Shown here: positions 50,482-60,213 of the stretch, one piece after another | How positions within the stretch are numbered: position 1 is the stretch's first letter | Layout of the letters: each line of letters begins with the position of its first letter | From: Gadus chalcogrammus | Lineage: Eukaryota > Chordata > Actinopteri > Gadiformes > Gadidae | Assembly (NCBI RefSeq): GCF_026213295.1 | Contig: NC_079426.1 | Span: 24,733,678-24,797,677, forward strand | Direction of reading: 5' to 3' | DNA length: 64,000 bases | Notes under the pieces: model-generated | Database searches by the model: none | Seen by the model: only the letters and a program-made list of their open reading frames with translations | Told to the model about the DNA's origin: nothing | Program-made: the position numbers and the translations under genes

Positions 50482-50630
50482 GGGATAATGTATAGAACGT
50501 CGTTGGTCATTGTCGAAAATAAGCCCCTTCAGGGCGAAGCAAGACACCTTCGCTGCGCGTCGGTCGGTGTACTCTTCACCCTGTCGGGGCTTATTTTCCC
50601 AATAATGACCGGCGTTCTATACATTATCCC
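50482..50630. mobile_element. Foldback MITE, 149 bp
   Basis: GGGATAATGTATAGAACG at the left end is mirrored by CGTTCTATACATTATCCC at the right, and the match continues inward through GAAAATAAGCCCC / GGGGCTTATTTTCCC and AGGGCGAAG / CTTCACCCT. The whole element is one imperfect hairpin with a loop of about 35 bases. No coding capacity. Confidence 0.75.
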
Positions 50631-50839
50631 TTACATATATATTTAGCAGAGTAGGCCTAGTAACAAATGTGTATAAAGTTACATAAAAAGTCGGGTTGAA
50701 ATCGGGCTCGGGCTCATAATTACGGTTAATGTGTCGGGCCGGGCTCGGACAGAACGTGCACGTGCACGGGCTCGGGCCGGGTCGGGCTTGATTTTCTGGG
50801 CCCGATCTAAGCTCTACTACACTGCCGCCCATACGTTTG

Positions 50840-51470
50840 GCATAGTTATAATGGCGCTCGACGGCGTATTTATGCGTTTTGATGTAAACGACAACTTTTT
50901 TGAAAACGATGCTGTGTGCACAATGTTATTTTTGAAAACGGAGGGGGGGAAATATTTGTTTCTATAAATACCCTGCTACGTATAAACGTGGCCCCAGTCT
51001 GCCGACTGTCGGCCTTTTCACGATAGGCTTAAAAAAATGGCTTATTTAAATTTATACCAATACGATGGTGGGAAAAGCTTACCAGTTTGTATGTTTTTTA
51101 TACTTCATTTTTATACTTGATCGCTGACCGCTTGGAAGCCATCGGAGTACATGTTTTTTTAGAAGAAAGGGGTTATGTGGTAGCATCTTTAAGAATGCTT
51201 AACTGGGATATTTATATATTCATGGCTCAAATATTAAGGATCATGCTTTTGACGTGTAACTAACGCATTTACGCGGTCAGCGATCCGCTGCCAGGCTTTG
51301 GTTCTCCGGGTTGCAGAGGCTTTAGCGTTCCCTTTTCTTGTGATAATGTCCTTCTCCTCGTCATAGCTCTCCAGGAGAACCTGAAGTTCCATTTCATTGA
51401 ATTAAGCGGCCTGTTTCACCATTTCGATCAGGGTTTCCATGATCTATACATCACGTCTTTTTAGGTTTGG
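50840..51470. other. Intergenic stretch without recognised gene
   Basis: Mixed to A/T-rich sequence with no tandem structure and no frame that resembles a known protein. Confidence 0.4.
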
Positions 51471-51830
51471 CGTGGACGCGCACAACCCTGTGTTAACCAA
51501 CCCCGAGTTGATTGAACTAATGCATATTCGCTGCTGTGGAACCGAAAACTCTGGGTTAGTCCACACAGGGTAAATCAACCCAGAGTTCAGCGTTCAGCTC
51601 AGTGTTTGTTAAACCTCCGTTCATGGAACACCCCTCTGGTTTGATTCAGAGCATATGTTGCTTTAGTAACTAACATACCGTGTTCATTTTGGAACGGAAA
51701 ACCTAGGGTTACCGCAAACCCTGGATTAATTTGCCCGGTTATGTGATAAAACCGACTTTGTGGAATACCCCTCAGGTTTGATTCAGAGCAAATGTTTCTA
51801 TAGCAACTAACATACCGTCAGGGGCGCAAC
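51471..51830. repeat. Tandem and inverted repeats of a Harbinger-like MITE
   Basis: Phrases such as AACTCTGGGTTAG and CAACCCAGAGTTCA recur in both orientations. A block of about 65 bp with GGAACACCCCTCTGGTTTGATT and TAACTAACATACCG is duplicated about 150 bp later (about 51,622-51,682 and 51,770-51,822). The part AGGGTTACCGCAAACCCTGG to TTTGTGGAATACCCC (about 51,706-51,770) recurs at about 52,393-52,458. The CTGGGTTAA motif is typical of Harbinger-type miniature elements of fish; low certainty. Confidence 0.45.
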
Positions 51831-51884
51831 TGCCTACTTTCTGGGGGGTATGCAGACACATAGCAGGCGCTAGCAGGCGCTAAA

Positions 51885-52325
51885 AATTAATTTTGAGTGC
51901 ACCAGGACAGATATCCGGTGTTTTCTTTAGAGGCAGCCTTTCTAAGATGCTCAGTGTAACATCATGCCGTGCTATGAGATCAAGGATACCTAGAAAATGT
52001 CAATTTCTAGGATTTCCTGCATTTTGTCCCCCTCAGTGGCAGGTTTCTCTCTGCAAGAAAGAATATGCAGTCGATCACTCGAGTCAACAGGCTCTCTGCA
52101 ATTCGCTATCAATAGTTTTACCTAGGCATAAGCGGGATGCCAATTCTTTCCAATCAGATAAGCATTTATGTGGCAACCACTTCTTTCATGGTGCTTCAGT
52201 ATCTTTGAAAGACACTGCCAGTTATTATACCCCACCACAAGGCGCGTTTCAGCAACTCTAGCTTCACCAAAAAGCTTACATGCAAAACAATAGACTCTGT
52301 TAGAACTGTTAAGTACAGTAACCAA
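51885..52325 (-). pseudogene. hAT-superfamily transposase with TTF/ZMYM-like domain, decayed
   Basis: The minus-strand frame at 52,122-52,325 encodes VYCFACKLFGEARV, then GYNNWQCLSKILKHHERSGCH, the zinc-binding TTF-type domain (C..C...W..L..HE.S..H) found in hAT transposases and ZMYM-like domesticated relatives. Downstream, in other frames, are GKTIDSELQRA (about 52,089-52,122), LAERNLPLRG (about 52,028-52,062) and LGILDLIARHDVTLSILE (about 51,930-51,995). These follow the family order: TTF domain, helical linker, start of the DUF4371 region. The reading frame therefore changes at least twice and the RNase H-like and dimerisation domains are absent. The fragment lies between the direct repeat copies at 51,706 and 52,393. 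Assignment is by motif recognition; the frameshifts make an active protein impossible. Confidence 0.7.
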
Positions 52326-52400
52326 TAGGGGTGGGAAAAATAATCGATTCTTCGATGCATCGCAATACTGTGTAGAACGATTCAGTCTCAGGGGGTTACC
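52326..52400 (+). mobile_element. hAT-like MITE terminus
   Basis: TAGGGGTGGGAAAAATAATC followed by GATTCTTCGATGCATCGCAAT resembles the end of a widespread fish hAT miniature element (TAGGGGTGGG..ATCGATT). It touches the end of the decayed hAT transposase. No partner terminus was identified. Confidence 0.35.
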
Positions 52401-53121
52401 GCAAACCCTGGGTTAACTTACCCGGTTATGTGATAAAACCGGCTTTGTGGAACACCCCACTGGTCTCGGTTCGCTTCCAAACAAACATTGGTACGGTTCG
52501 CTTGAGATGTGAAAGCGAACGCACCCCTGTCCGATCCAGGGGGGTATACCACGAACTTCGCTGAACATACCCAGGCTTTCTTGGGAAAACCTGGCTCGAC
52601 AGAGGCGCAACTCGCAATCAGAGTTCAATGGTACCACGACGCCCACTTTAGATTAAATTAGTTGGTCCAGATTTTCCGCTTTAGGTTCAATGCTCGTTCA
52701 CATAAAAAGGGGGTTTATCGTGTCATTTGACTCACCCTTATGCAAAATAAATCGTGCGAGAGCGGTGTACTTCATCCAAGGCGAGCAGTGTATTATTATG
52801 AACACCTGAATTCAAAGTTCAAATCACAGCCAAGGGGAACACGGTTGCCCATAATATGGCTAGGGTGGCGTGCTGGCAAACAATAGCCGACCGTGTTAAT
52901 TCGTAAGTGAAAAGATTCTGCATATTGTCTAAAAAATATAATGTATAATCATGCCTTTTACCCCCATATATGTGGTGCCAGCACGCTCCTACGAACATGG
53001 GGCCAAGTCAAAAATAAATATAAAAATATTATTCAATTTGGTAAGTTGTAAGCATCCATTTGAATAATTTCAGGTGAATCTACCCTATGATTTGGTTTTC
53101 CGACTATGGAGGTGATTTTTC
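52401..53121. other. Intergenic stretch, MITE-like remnants, no gene
   Basis: The start (52,401-52,600) continues the repeat seen at 51.7 kb, with CCCGGTTATGTGATAAAACC and TACCACGAACTTCGCTGA phrases; a related phrase recurs near 54,270-54,340. From 52,650 onward it is A/T-rich with nothing recognised. Confidence 0.4.
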
Positions 53122-53269
53122 TTAACAATTCTCACAGCTATAATATGAATTTGTAGAATAAAAAATGCCTAGGCCTAATTGTGTCACTGACATAGCGGTT
53201 ACATAAGGGATAATGGACAACACGGTACTTAACGTGCGGGGCCACCTTCGAACTTGAAACACAGACACA

Positions 53270-53591
53270 CTACGCAACAGTAAGTGCACGGCTTCTTTGT
53301 GTAGCATTGCCTACATACGAAAATGCTTCTTGGCCAGGACTCCCTCGAAAAAGAGGTTTTTAATCTCAATGGGACTTTCCTGGTTAACTAAAGGTCAAAT
53401 AAAAAATACGGTCCAACAAGGACGATCAAATAACGAATACCCTCTGATGAGAATCTGTATCTCTCATAAAGAATATCGTCAGACAATGCCAAGGGATCGG
53501 TTCTGTCCCGAAAAACCGTCTGTCTCCGGAGAGACACCTGTACGATAAGTGCGCCGAGGTCCACGGGAACACCCACAAATGGTGACGCCAT
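53270..53591 (-). pseudogene. PIF/Harbinger (HARBI1-like) transposase, N-terminal fragment
   Basis: From ATG at 53,591 the minus strand reads MASPFVGVPVDLGALIVQVS, then RRQTVFRDRTDPLALSDD, then LYERYRFSSEGIRYL and a stop after residue 67. The pattern VFRDR.DPL....D..LYERYRFS..GI.YL is the N-terminal signature of fish HARBI1-like nucleases. After the stop, ALTVA (about 53,273-53,287), which normally opens the next conserved block, can still be read, but in a region without an open frame. The DDE catalytic residues are not present. Upstream, the same frame stays open into the MITE at 53,652 and yields a 171-residue read-through, which I regard as fortuitous. It is on the strand opposite to the 48.8 kb Harbinger fragment and of a different subtype. 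Confidence 0.75.
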
Positions 53592-53651
53592 TGTCGGAGC
53601 AGGGGCTAGGAAGCTGCGCGCGCCGATGTAAGTAGCCGATCTCCGGGTATA

Positions 53652-54195
53652 CTTATGCCGCGTTTCCGCTGCAGGGTGCGGAACGGATCGGTTCGCAAAG
53701 GCGCGGTAGGGAGGGGGCGGTATAACCCAGCTCAGTTCCGAGGTCGCGTTTCCACCGCCGACAGTACCCTTTAAGGTAGGCCGGATGTTGATCGCCGCGG
53801 CAGCTACGTAAACATCGTAAACAACGTCTTCCTCCCCAAGAATGCAGACGAACGTCTCCACCTCCTTGTTCGCCCAAGCAAGCGTTTGACGCGACAGGTT
53901 CATTGTAAAGAATAATACCTCGAGGCTACTGTTTATTTGTTTTTATCCCCACGTCGCCCGGAAGTGATAATTCTGTCCACCAATCAACGGAGGGGGTGTG
54001 TAGCTTTAATTTCCCGGGACCCTTTCAGGCGTCTCGTCTCGTTTTCAGTACCCCAACGGAGGAGTACTGAAAACGAGGCCAAAACGGGTACAGCTAAGTC
54101 CGGGTCACGCCCACTTTTTGCGGTGGAAACGCAACCCGTACCGCACCTTTGCGAACCGATCCGTTCCGCACCCTGCAGTGGAAACGCGGCATAAG
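53652..54195. mobile_element. TIR MITE, 544 bp, about 50-bp ends
   Basis: The left end CTTATGCCGCGTTTCCGCTG and the right end CAGTGGAAACGCGGCATAAG are inverted copies; the match extends about 50 bp through GGGTGCGGAACGGATCGG and TTCGCAAAGG. A second inverted pair, GCGTTTCCACCGC / GCGGTGGAAACGC, lies further in. A central perfect hairpin (CTCGTTTTCAGTAC / GTACTGAAAACGAG, 54,038-54,077) has a 12-base loop. Part of the left half is open on the minus strand (NKEVETFVCILGEED, reminiscent of a Myb/SANT-like domain), possibly a captured or relic piece. No target duplication could be assigned. Confidence 0.7.
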
Positions 54196-54543
54196 CTGAA
54201 AAGCTGCTCCCGACCAGGTTTGGTTGCGAGCATAAGTCACCATGGTGATACCGCAACGCTTAAAGAGATCGACTTTCGTGGTACAGCTAACCCAGGCTTT
54301 CAGCTCAACATACCTCGCTAACCCTCTAATCGAGCTTCGTAGTACAGGCCCCAGCTCTACAAAGCATATGCCTCTTTGGACGTAACAGGCACCCGCTTAG
54401 CCGCGCGCATTATGGGAATTATTGTCTGATTAGCGGTAACTCCAAGACTAGCAGCAAATTGTCGGACCGTCTGGGAATTTGGACAGACACCCACATAAAA
54501 CATATGCTGGAAAACACATGCCGATGATTGAACGATCTTTTTC

Positions 54544-54549
<6 letters not shown>
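54196..54549. other. Intergenic stretch without gene
   Basis: Contains GTGGTACAGCTAACCCAGG (about 54,280-54,300), related to the MITE phrases at 52.5 kb. Otherwise nothing recognised. Confidence 0.4.

Positions 54550-54606
<57 letters not shown>
54549..54606 (+). repeat. (CT)n microsatellite, about 29 repeats
   Basis: Pure CT dinucleotides. The arginine/glutamate-rich minus-strand frames over this stretch are only translations of the repeat. Confidence 0.98.
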
Positions 54607-54609
<3 letters not shown>

Positions 54610-56042
54610 TTTATAGGCAACACCTAAAGTAACCTTCCCAACACTGTTCATAGTACTTAATTGTGTAACATCTGCAGTAGCTGCTAGCATTGCTGTACAC
54701 GGGGAATGGGTTAGCCTAGCAATTGTTAGTACTTGCACTTGGCTCTATGAACATCATTACTGTACTGACAGCGATATATTGTTTCACGTCTTATGACAAA
54801 TTTTGTTATTGAAAGCTAAATGCCCTAAATTTAAATGTAAATGAGCAAAATCCGTGGCCATATCACGTAAATTGGCGTCTTTCCGTGAGGATTCCACGGA
54901 TTTTGAGTTAAGCGTCCGTGGTCAATTCACGGATTCCTGTGTGACCAGGTTTGATCTAGGGCAATACTTTTAATTAATATGTGCATGAATGTGTGTTTTA
55001 ACAAGTGTGTGTGCTACATATGCCTGGTACCTTGCCAACAGAGGTAGAATGTTCCTGTACTTCTTCAAGGAAGTTTCCCAGAAGGCTCCAGTCTGCCATG
55101 ACCAATCAGAGGACAGCAGGGTCACAACAGCGCACTGCAATCGGTTTGGTAGTAACCTGTCGGAAGGAAGAAAAGGGTTATCTTAGTGACCACAGTATTT
55201 GTTCTCAGGAAGTTGATTGGGATACTTTGATATATATTTGCTTATATCAGTGTTAAAGTCTGGAACCACTAAATTAAAGATCCTATATCATGCTTTTTTA
55301 GGGTTAATAATTGCATTTGGGGGTACTTCTAGAATAGAATAGTTCTACAACTGTTCATTACTGCAAAACCCATATCAGCGTCTAACCCCCCCCCCGTTAG
55401 CCCCCCTCCCGTTCCGAGTAGCCCAGTTTGCTGTGATTGATGGGTACGCTCTCTCTGTTGCGATTGATCGAACACTTTGCCCATGTCTGCAAATACACTC
55501 CCCCGAGAAGTTGTAAACATTGCGTGCCTCCCGGCGTTCTCTACAACGCAGCGAAATCAACATGAGGAGTTGTAACTGTAGAGATGGCGAAATCTGAGAG
55601 CTGCTGACGATCATGGGAGAGAAGGTGATGCAGTCACGTTTAACGAAGAAAGGGAAAGATGGTGGCCAACTATGAGAAAGCAGCAGGGGAACTTTCCTTG
55701 CGAGGCATTTGTCGGGATAAAAAACATGTGCTCAGCAAAATAAAGAATATGTTGGCCTTTTTGCACTTGTAAATAGTAGCCTATACTGAGATGTGGTCTA
55801 CTCATTCGTGCATGTGAGTGGCTTGAATTAAAATAAAATTGAAATCAGAGTATGCAAATGATTCTAAAGACGTCTACTCTCCATGCGTAGCCTCGCTTAC
55901 TCCAATGAACCAAGAAAGCCGGCTCTATGACGAAGGTTTTACACAGGCAGGACGGTGAGTCCGACAACCAATTAGAGCAACGGAAAACATCACACATTGT
56001 GGTTGACTATGAAAAGGCCTCAACAGCTCCCATAGGGCCTGG
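54607..56042. other. Intergenic stretch without recognised gene
   Basis: About 54,840-54,950 holds repeated CCGTGG/CACGG phrases ending GTGTGACCAGGTTT, similar in style to the CACGT palindromes at 48.6 kb. Poly-C lies at 55,387-55,395. Short frames exist but none shows a domain I recognise. 55,980-56,042 is the left flank of the hAT insertion. Confidence 0.4.
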
Positions 56043-56050
56043 GTCTAAAC
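56043..56050 (+). other. Left 8-bp target duplication, GTCTAAAC
   Basis: GTCTAAAC immediately precedes the hAT terminus CAGTGG and recurs exactly after the other terminus at 57,015-57,022. Confidence 0.9.
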
Positions 56051-57014
56051 CAGTGGTTTTCAAACTGTGGGGCGCGCCCCCCCTGGGGGGCGCCAGAGTT
56101 CTTCAGGGGGGGCGCGACGTGTGAAAAAAATAAACCCGAAGAAAAACCTGGAAGTCGATGATTCAAATCATCAATCGTACTTCAACTGTAGAAGTAACCT
56201 AACTAAATCGATTTTCAACCGTTTATCTTCGTGCAAACCATTTAACAAATCTACACACTTGTATCTTCAATAATAACTAAACAGAATTTCGATATCATTT
56301 AAAATGTCTTCAGAATCACATTTTTAGTTTCGTACCGCTTCGTTTTCAGCTGTTTTCATTGAAGACGTCAGCCCATTCTGATACACCTACTTCTAGACAT
56401 CGTAACTCATTCATTTTTCAACCGTTTACCATCGTTCAAACCATTAAACAAATCAACACACTTGTATCTTCAATACTATCGAAACGGAATTTTGATAGCA
56501 TTTATACTTTTTTCAGAATCACAGTTTTAGTTTCAAACCGGCATCGTTTTCAGTTGCTTATAATAATTTAGGTCACCATAACAACGCCGGTAAACAAACC
56601 CTGCCGAATAGTCGAATCTCTGGACTGAAAAAGCAGATCTGATTCGACTCTGAAAATTCAGAGTCGGGGATCCTGAATGAATCTGTGCAAACTGGCAGTT
56701 TAAGATCACAGATTAAGATGTTCAAATGTATTTATAAAAGGTTAAATTGTGTTAAGAAATGTGTTTAAAAACGCACAAAGATGTTTTAATGTTTCAGAAA
56801 TATGTTTAAAATGTTTAAAAAATATGTTTCAAATGTTTAAAAAATGTTTCAAATGTTTTAAAGTTATGATCAGAGATGTTTAAAATGTGTAAAATAATTA
56901 AGATAGCTTTCAAAACACAGGTCTTTAGAAAAAAAAAAATTGGGGGGGGGGGGGGCTCAGCTGAATTTTTTTCTCTGAGGGGGGGCTCACTCTCTCACAC
57001 TTTGAAAACCCCTG
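56051..57014 (+). mobile_element. Complete non-autonomous hAT element, 964 bp
   Basis: It begins CAGTGGTTTTCAAACTG and ends CACTTTGAAAACCCCTG, imperfect inverted repeats with the CAG...CTG ends of hAT elements. An exact 8-bp target duplication flanks it. After the left end comes a GC-rich GGGGCGCGCCCCCCC block and before the right end a G-rich block, as in the fish hAT families with CAGTGGTTCTCAAACTG ends. Inside are an imperfect tandem duplication (56,212-56,537) and a run of AATGTTT-type repeats (about 56,715-56,885). There is no transposase frame, so it must have been moved in trans. Confidence 0.9.
56212..56537 (+). repeat. Imperfect tandem duplication, about 201-bp period
   Basis: 56,212-56,333 and 56,413-56,537 share TTTCAACCGTTTA, AACAAATC.ACACACTTGTATC, TTCGATA/TTTGATAGCATTTA and TTCAGAATCACA.TTTTAGTTTC. 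Two copies only. Confidence 0.8.
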
Positions 57015-57022
57015 GTCTAAAC
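57015..57022 (+). other. Right 8-bp target duplication, GTCTAAAC
   Basis: Exact match to 56,043-56,050. The pre-insertion site would read GGGCCTGG-GTCTAAAC-AATTATCGCC. Confidence 0.9.
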
Positions 57023-57357
57023 AATTATCGCCCTGTCGGACCACCACACATTAGATCAACGCTTGGGATTGACATGACCCGGACCAGGGAAGCTAGAAAT
57101 CTTTCTGATGGAACGGGGGCCAGACACATGCAAGAGCAAGTAAAACATAAACTCCCAGATTTGTCTGGTTCTAAGGCTTATACAAAGGTACAAATTAAGC
57201 AGGTTTCTTAGTTTGTGGACGGCAAACATTAAGTAGTTTAGAATTTGGAATTGTAGGAGCATTATCGATGTTCCCTTGCTTTTCCCGCCATCCACCCATT
57301 TAGTGGATTGGTGTGTCTGTGCTTGCATGCGTGTGTGTATGGGAAGTTGGGTAAGTT
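57023..57357. other. Intergenic stretch, no recognised gene
   Basis: A plus-strand frame stays open to 57,211 (…VGPPHIRSTLGIDMTRTREA…), but its upstream extension leads into the hAT element and the pre-insertion sequence has a stop in this frame. I do not recognise it and do not call a gene. Confidence 0.4.
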
Positions 57358-57840
57358 TATTGTAATTTAAATTTGTGTAACCTTTAGGACCTCCTCTATA
57401 ATGTCTCAAAGGGTTAATTGTAGTTTTAATGTGTGTAACCTTTAGGACCTCCTCTATAATGTCTCCCAGGGTTTATTGTAGTTTAAATGTGTTCCCTTTA
57501 GGACCTCCTCTATAATGTCTCCCAGGGTTTATTGTAGTTTAAATATGTTCCCTTTAGGAACTCCTCTATAATGTCTCCTAGGGTTTATTGTAGTTAAAAT
57601 GTGTGTTACCTTTAGGAACTCCTCTATATGTCTCCCTGGGTTTATTGTAGTTTAAATGTGTGTAACCTTTAGGAACTTCTCTATGTTTCCCAGGGTTTAT
57701 TGTAGTTTAAATGTGTGTTACCATTTAGACTAAATTAAACCCTGGGAGACATTATAGAATGTAGTCCCAGGGTTTATTGTAGTCTAAATGTGTGTTACCT
57801 TTAGGACCTCCTCTATTATGTTTCCCAGGGTTTGATTTAT
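57358..57840 (+). repeat. Minisatellite, about 8 copies of a ~60-bp unit
   Basis: The unit is AGGACCTCCTCTATAATGTC, TCCCAGGGTTTATTGTAG, TTTAAATGTGTGTAACCTTT. Copies vary by small deletions. One copy near 57,730-57,770 carries an inverted fragment (AAACCCTGGGAGACATTATAGA). Confidence 0.9.
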
Positions 57841-57944
57841 TCTGACGCAGGGTTCCCACGCGCCCTCTCTCTGGGAAAGGAAATAAAGACGTAGAGTAAA
57901 CACTGCCACGGAAATAACACAGTCACATACCTCACTGTCTGTCT

Positions 57945-58000
57945 GTATGTCTGTGTGTGTGTCTGTGTCTGTGTGTGTGTCTGTGTGTATATGCATAGTA
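57945..58000 (+). repeat. (TGTC/TGTG)n compound microsatellite
   Basis: Mixed GTCTGTGTGTGTGTCTGTG repeats. No gene overlaps. Confidence 0.85.
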
Positions 58001-58889
58001 TGTCTATGTATGCCAAATTGCATTTTTACATTTCAACATGTTGTACACAATAAAAACATGGCTGACTAAAATATCTGATAAAATAAACTATACTTTATAC
58101 AGTTTTTCTTGTAACAATGTGGTCATGCACATTTGTGCATTTTGCATTTCAAATTGCACAAATACAGGAAACAGAAAAGGGAATAATTGTAATTGGCAAC
58201 TCTTGCTCTCGCTTACACACACACAAACACTTTACCTGGTTAGATGTAGAAGAATATAACAAGGAGTCCAATAAAATGAATCCAGACCAGAGGGGGATTA
58301 AGGCAGTACTTATCCAGCAGCAAAGCACAATGAATATGTTTTTGTGTTTATACCAAGCTGTTCCAGTTGTGAGAATGAAACGTACTTTAAGTCTACCAAA
58401 AAATGGAATCAAAATCAATAAATAATTACAGAAAAAAACATGAGGTCTTGTGAATGTTGAGCTTTGGCGGCGATCCCGTGTACAACAGATCTTCTCAAAG
58501 TATCGAAGTCACTCTGAGCTGTGTTCATCACATTCAAGTGCTCTGAAGGGGAAGAAGCGGCTCATTAGACAGGGAGCAGAGCTCACTCACAGAGAGTTTG
58601 ACAGACAAGAAAGTTAAACAGTCTAACATTTACCGCTTTGAAGGCAGAATGACAGACGTGTCTGAAGTGTAACGGCTTCAAATAAAATGGTCCAGTGTAA
58701 CAATCCGTTTAAAGGAATAATCCATCAAACACATCAAAAAGTGCAAACATACAAAAGTCTACCTTGTAGCAGACCTCGGTCCGCTAGTCTGACACAAAGA
58801 GTTGAAACGACGTTCAGTGAGTTAGACATCCAGTCAGTCAGAGTATAGTTCTGCGAAGAAACAAATGAGCCTGGCCTGTGGAGACTTTA
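58001..58889. other. Intergenic stretch without recognised gene
   Basis: A/T-rich sequence. Frames of up to 102 codons occur but contain no recognisable domain and overlap each other on both strands. Confidence 0.4.

Positions 58890-58915
<26 letters not shown>
58890..58915 (+). repeat. (TC)n microsatellite
   Basis: About 13 TC dinucleotides. Confidence 0.95.
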
Positions 58916-58921
<6 letters not shown>

Positions 58922-59127
58922 GTCCTCTGTGTGTTTGTGTTTGCCTGGATGTGAGTGGTTGTGTTGTTCTTTCCCTTTTAACGTGTGGGTGTGTGATGTA
59001 CATGGGTGTGTACTCCTTGCCTCTCGACTGCACAGGAAGACAGATTGTGTTGGCATACAATGGCAGCAGGGTGCAGACCTACATTCCTTACAGGCTTTGT
59101 TCACCCAGTCAACGTGTTCTGCTTCTC

Positions 59128-59290
59128 TCTCCTGTACTGGTCTCTCGTGGTTGAGCTCTGTCTCTCCTGTACTAGTCTCTCTGTGGTTTAGCTCTGTCTC
59201 TCCTATACTGGTCTCTCTGTGGAGGTGGTTGAGCTCTGTCTCTCCTATACTGGTCTCTCTGTGGTGGAGCTCTGTCTCTCCTGTACTGGC
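59128..59290 (+). repeat. Minisatellite, 4-5 copies of a 36-45-bp unit
   Basis: The unit GAGCTCTGTCTCTCC, TATACTGGTCTCTCTGTGGT is repeated with small length changes. Long frames on both strands here (serine/leucine-rich and RDQYRRDRA-like) are repeat translations. Confidence 0.9.
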
Positions 59291-60187
59291 CGGAGATGGG
59301 AAGGGGGCGTTTCTCTGGGGACCCAATTAGCAGACCGGTGAATGAGTGGCAGGTGCTGTCAATGGACCAATCACCTCCATCTCTCCATTCGCCAGGGCGG
59401 TGGCAGTGGGCTGAAAGCCAGTCGAGGGATCTGGGCAACAAGGTTTCCTGTTTGCAGCACAAGAAACGTGGTTTCCTGCGTGTGCCGTGTGCTCTCGCAA
59501 GTCAGAGCCTCCAGTCCTCCACTCTTGCTGTTCCCTTTACTTATTGAACCTTCATTGGTCATTCTCTTCTCCTCTTTGTCTGTCTTTTTCAAACCTTCAT
59601 GTTGTTCTTGTTCTGTGGTCAAAGAAAGCAAGAAATGTAAAGCCATCCAAGAGTTATTGAACGTCCAGCAGGAACATCTTGTACCAGCGACTGGACGTTT
59701 CATAATCTATATTCAGAGTCAGAATGGAACGAAGCACGCATATGGTGCTGAAAATAAAACCAAATTTTGGCATTCCTCAAAATTGTTTTTTTATGGATTA
59801 TTAAAATAGAATAAGGATTATATTTTAATTGTGAGCCGTTGCTCCTGTGGTTACATGGATAAAAACCATGTGTTGTTTGTGGCGAGGCACATGGCAGCCT
59901 CAGACGAGCATGGGACTATTGCACATGTTGCACTATTAATAAATCGGCTGCCTGCCTATTTTTATTTGTCTGTGTGATCCTGGGTCTAATGGTGTGCCAA
60001 TATTTAAGTTACATTCATTTAATGTTGAAATGTGTACTTATTTGTACGTATATGTTGATGTCTGACTGGTGAATGTGTGCATATGTGGTGGCATATGTGT
60101 CTATCTTTAAGTTTTCTAGTTGGGCATGTGCAAGTTGATTGTAAAGTTTGTAATTTACAGTAAACATTGGTCAAAGTGATTTCAAAA
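59291..60187. other. Intergenic stretch without recognised gene
   Basis: No tandem structure or domain-bearing frame seen. An imperfect hairpin AACGTCCAG / CTGGACGTT lies at about 59,660-59,700. Confidence 0.4.
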
Positions 60188-60213
60188 CCAGGGCAATTCT
60201 TCTATTGCCCTGG
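60188..60213. repeat. Perfect 10-bp hairpin
   Basis: CCAGGGCAAT-TCTTCT-ATTGCCCTGG. It stands alone in otherwise plain sequence; significance unknown. Confidence 0.6.

Noticed and set aside
47936..50815. A single large hAT element bounded by the two GGGTCGGG tracts.
   Set aside because: The ends share only GC-rich simple sequence, and no matching 8-bp target duplication was found.
54357..54738. Arg/Glu-rich proteins on the minus strand.
   Set aside because: They are translations of the (CT)n microsatellite.
56876..57211. Possible exon reading VGPPHIRSTLGIDMTRTREA.
   Set aside because: The frame begins inside the hAT element, and in the pre-insertion sequence it is preceded by a stop; no splice context or known family recognised.
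58838..59330. Overlapping 150-162-codon frames on both strands.
   Set aside because: They cover a (TC)n tract and a minisatellite; composition is repeat-driven and no domain is visible.
60188..60213. Rho-independent terminator.
   Set aside because: The hairpin lacks an adjacent T tract, and the context is eukaryotic intergenic DNA.
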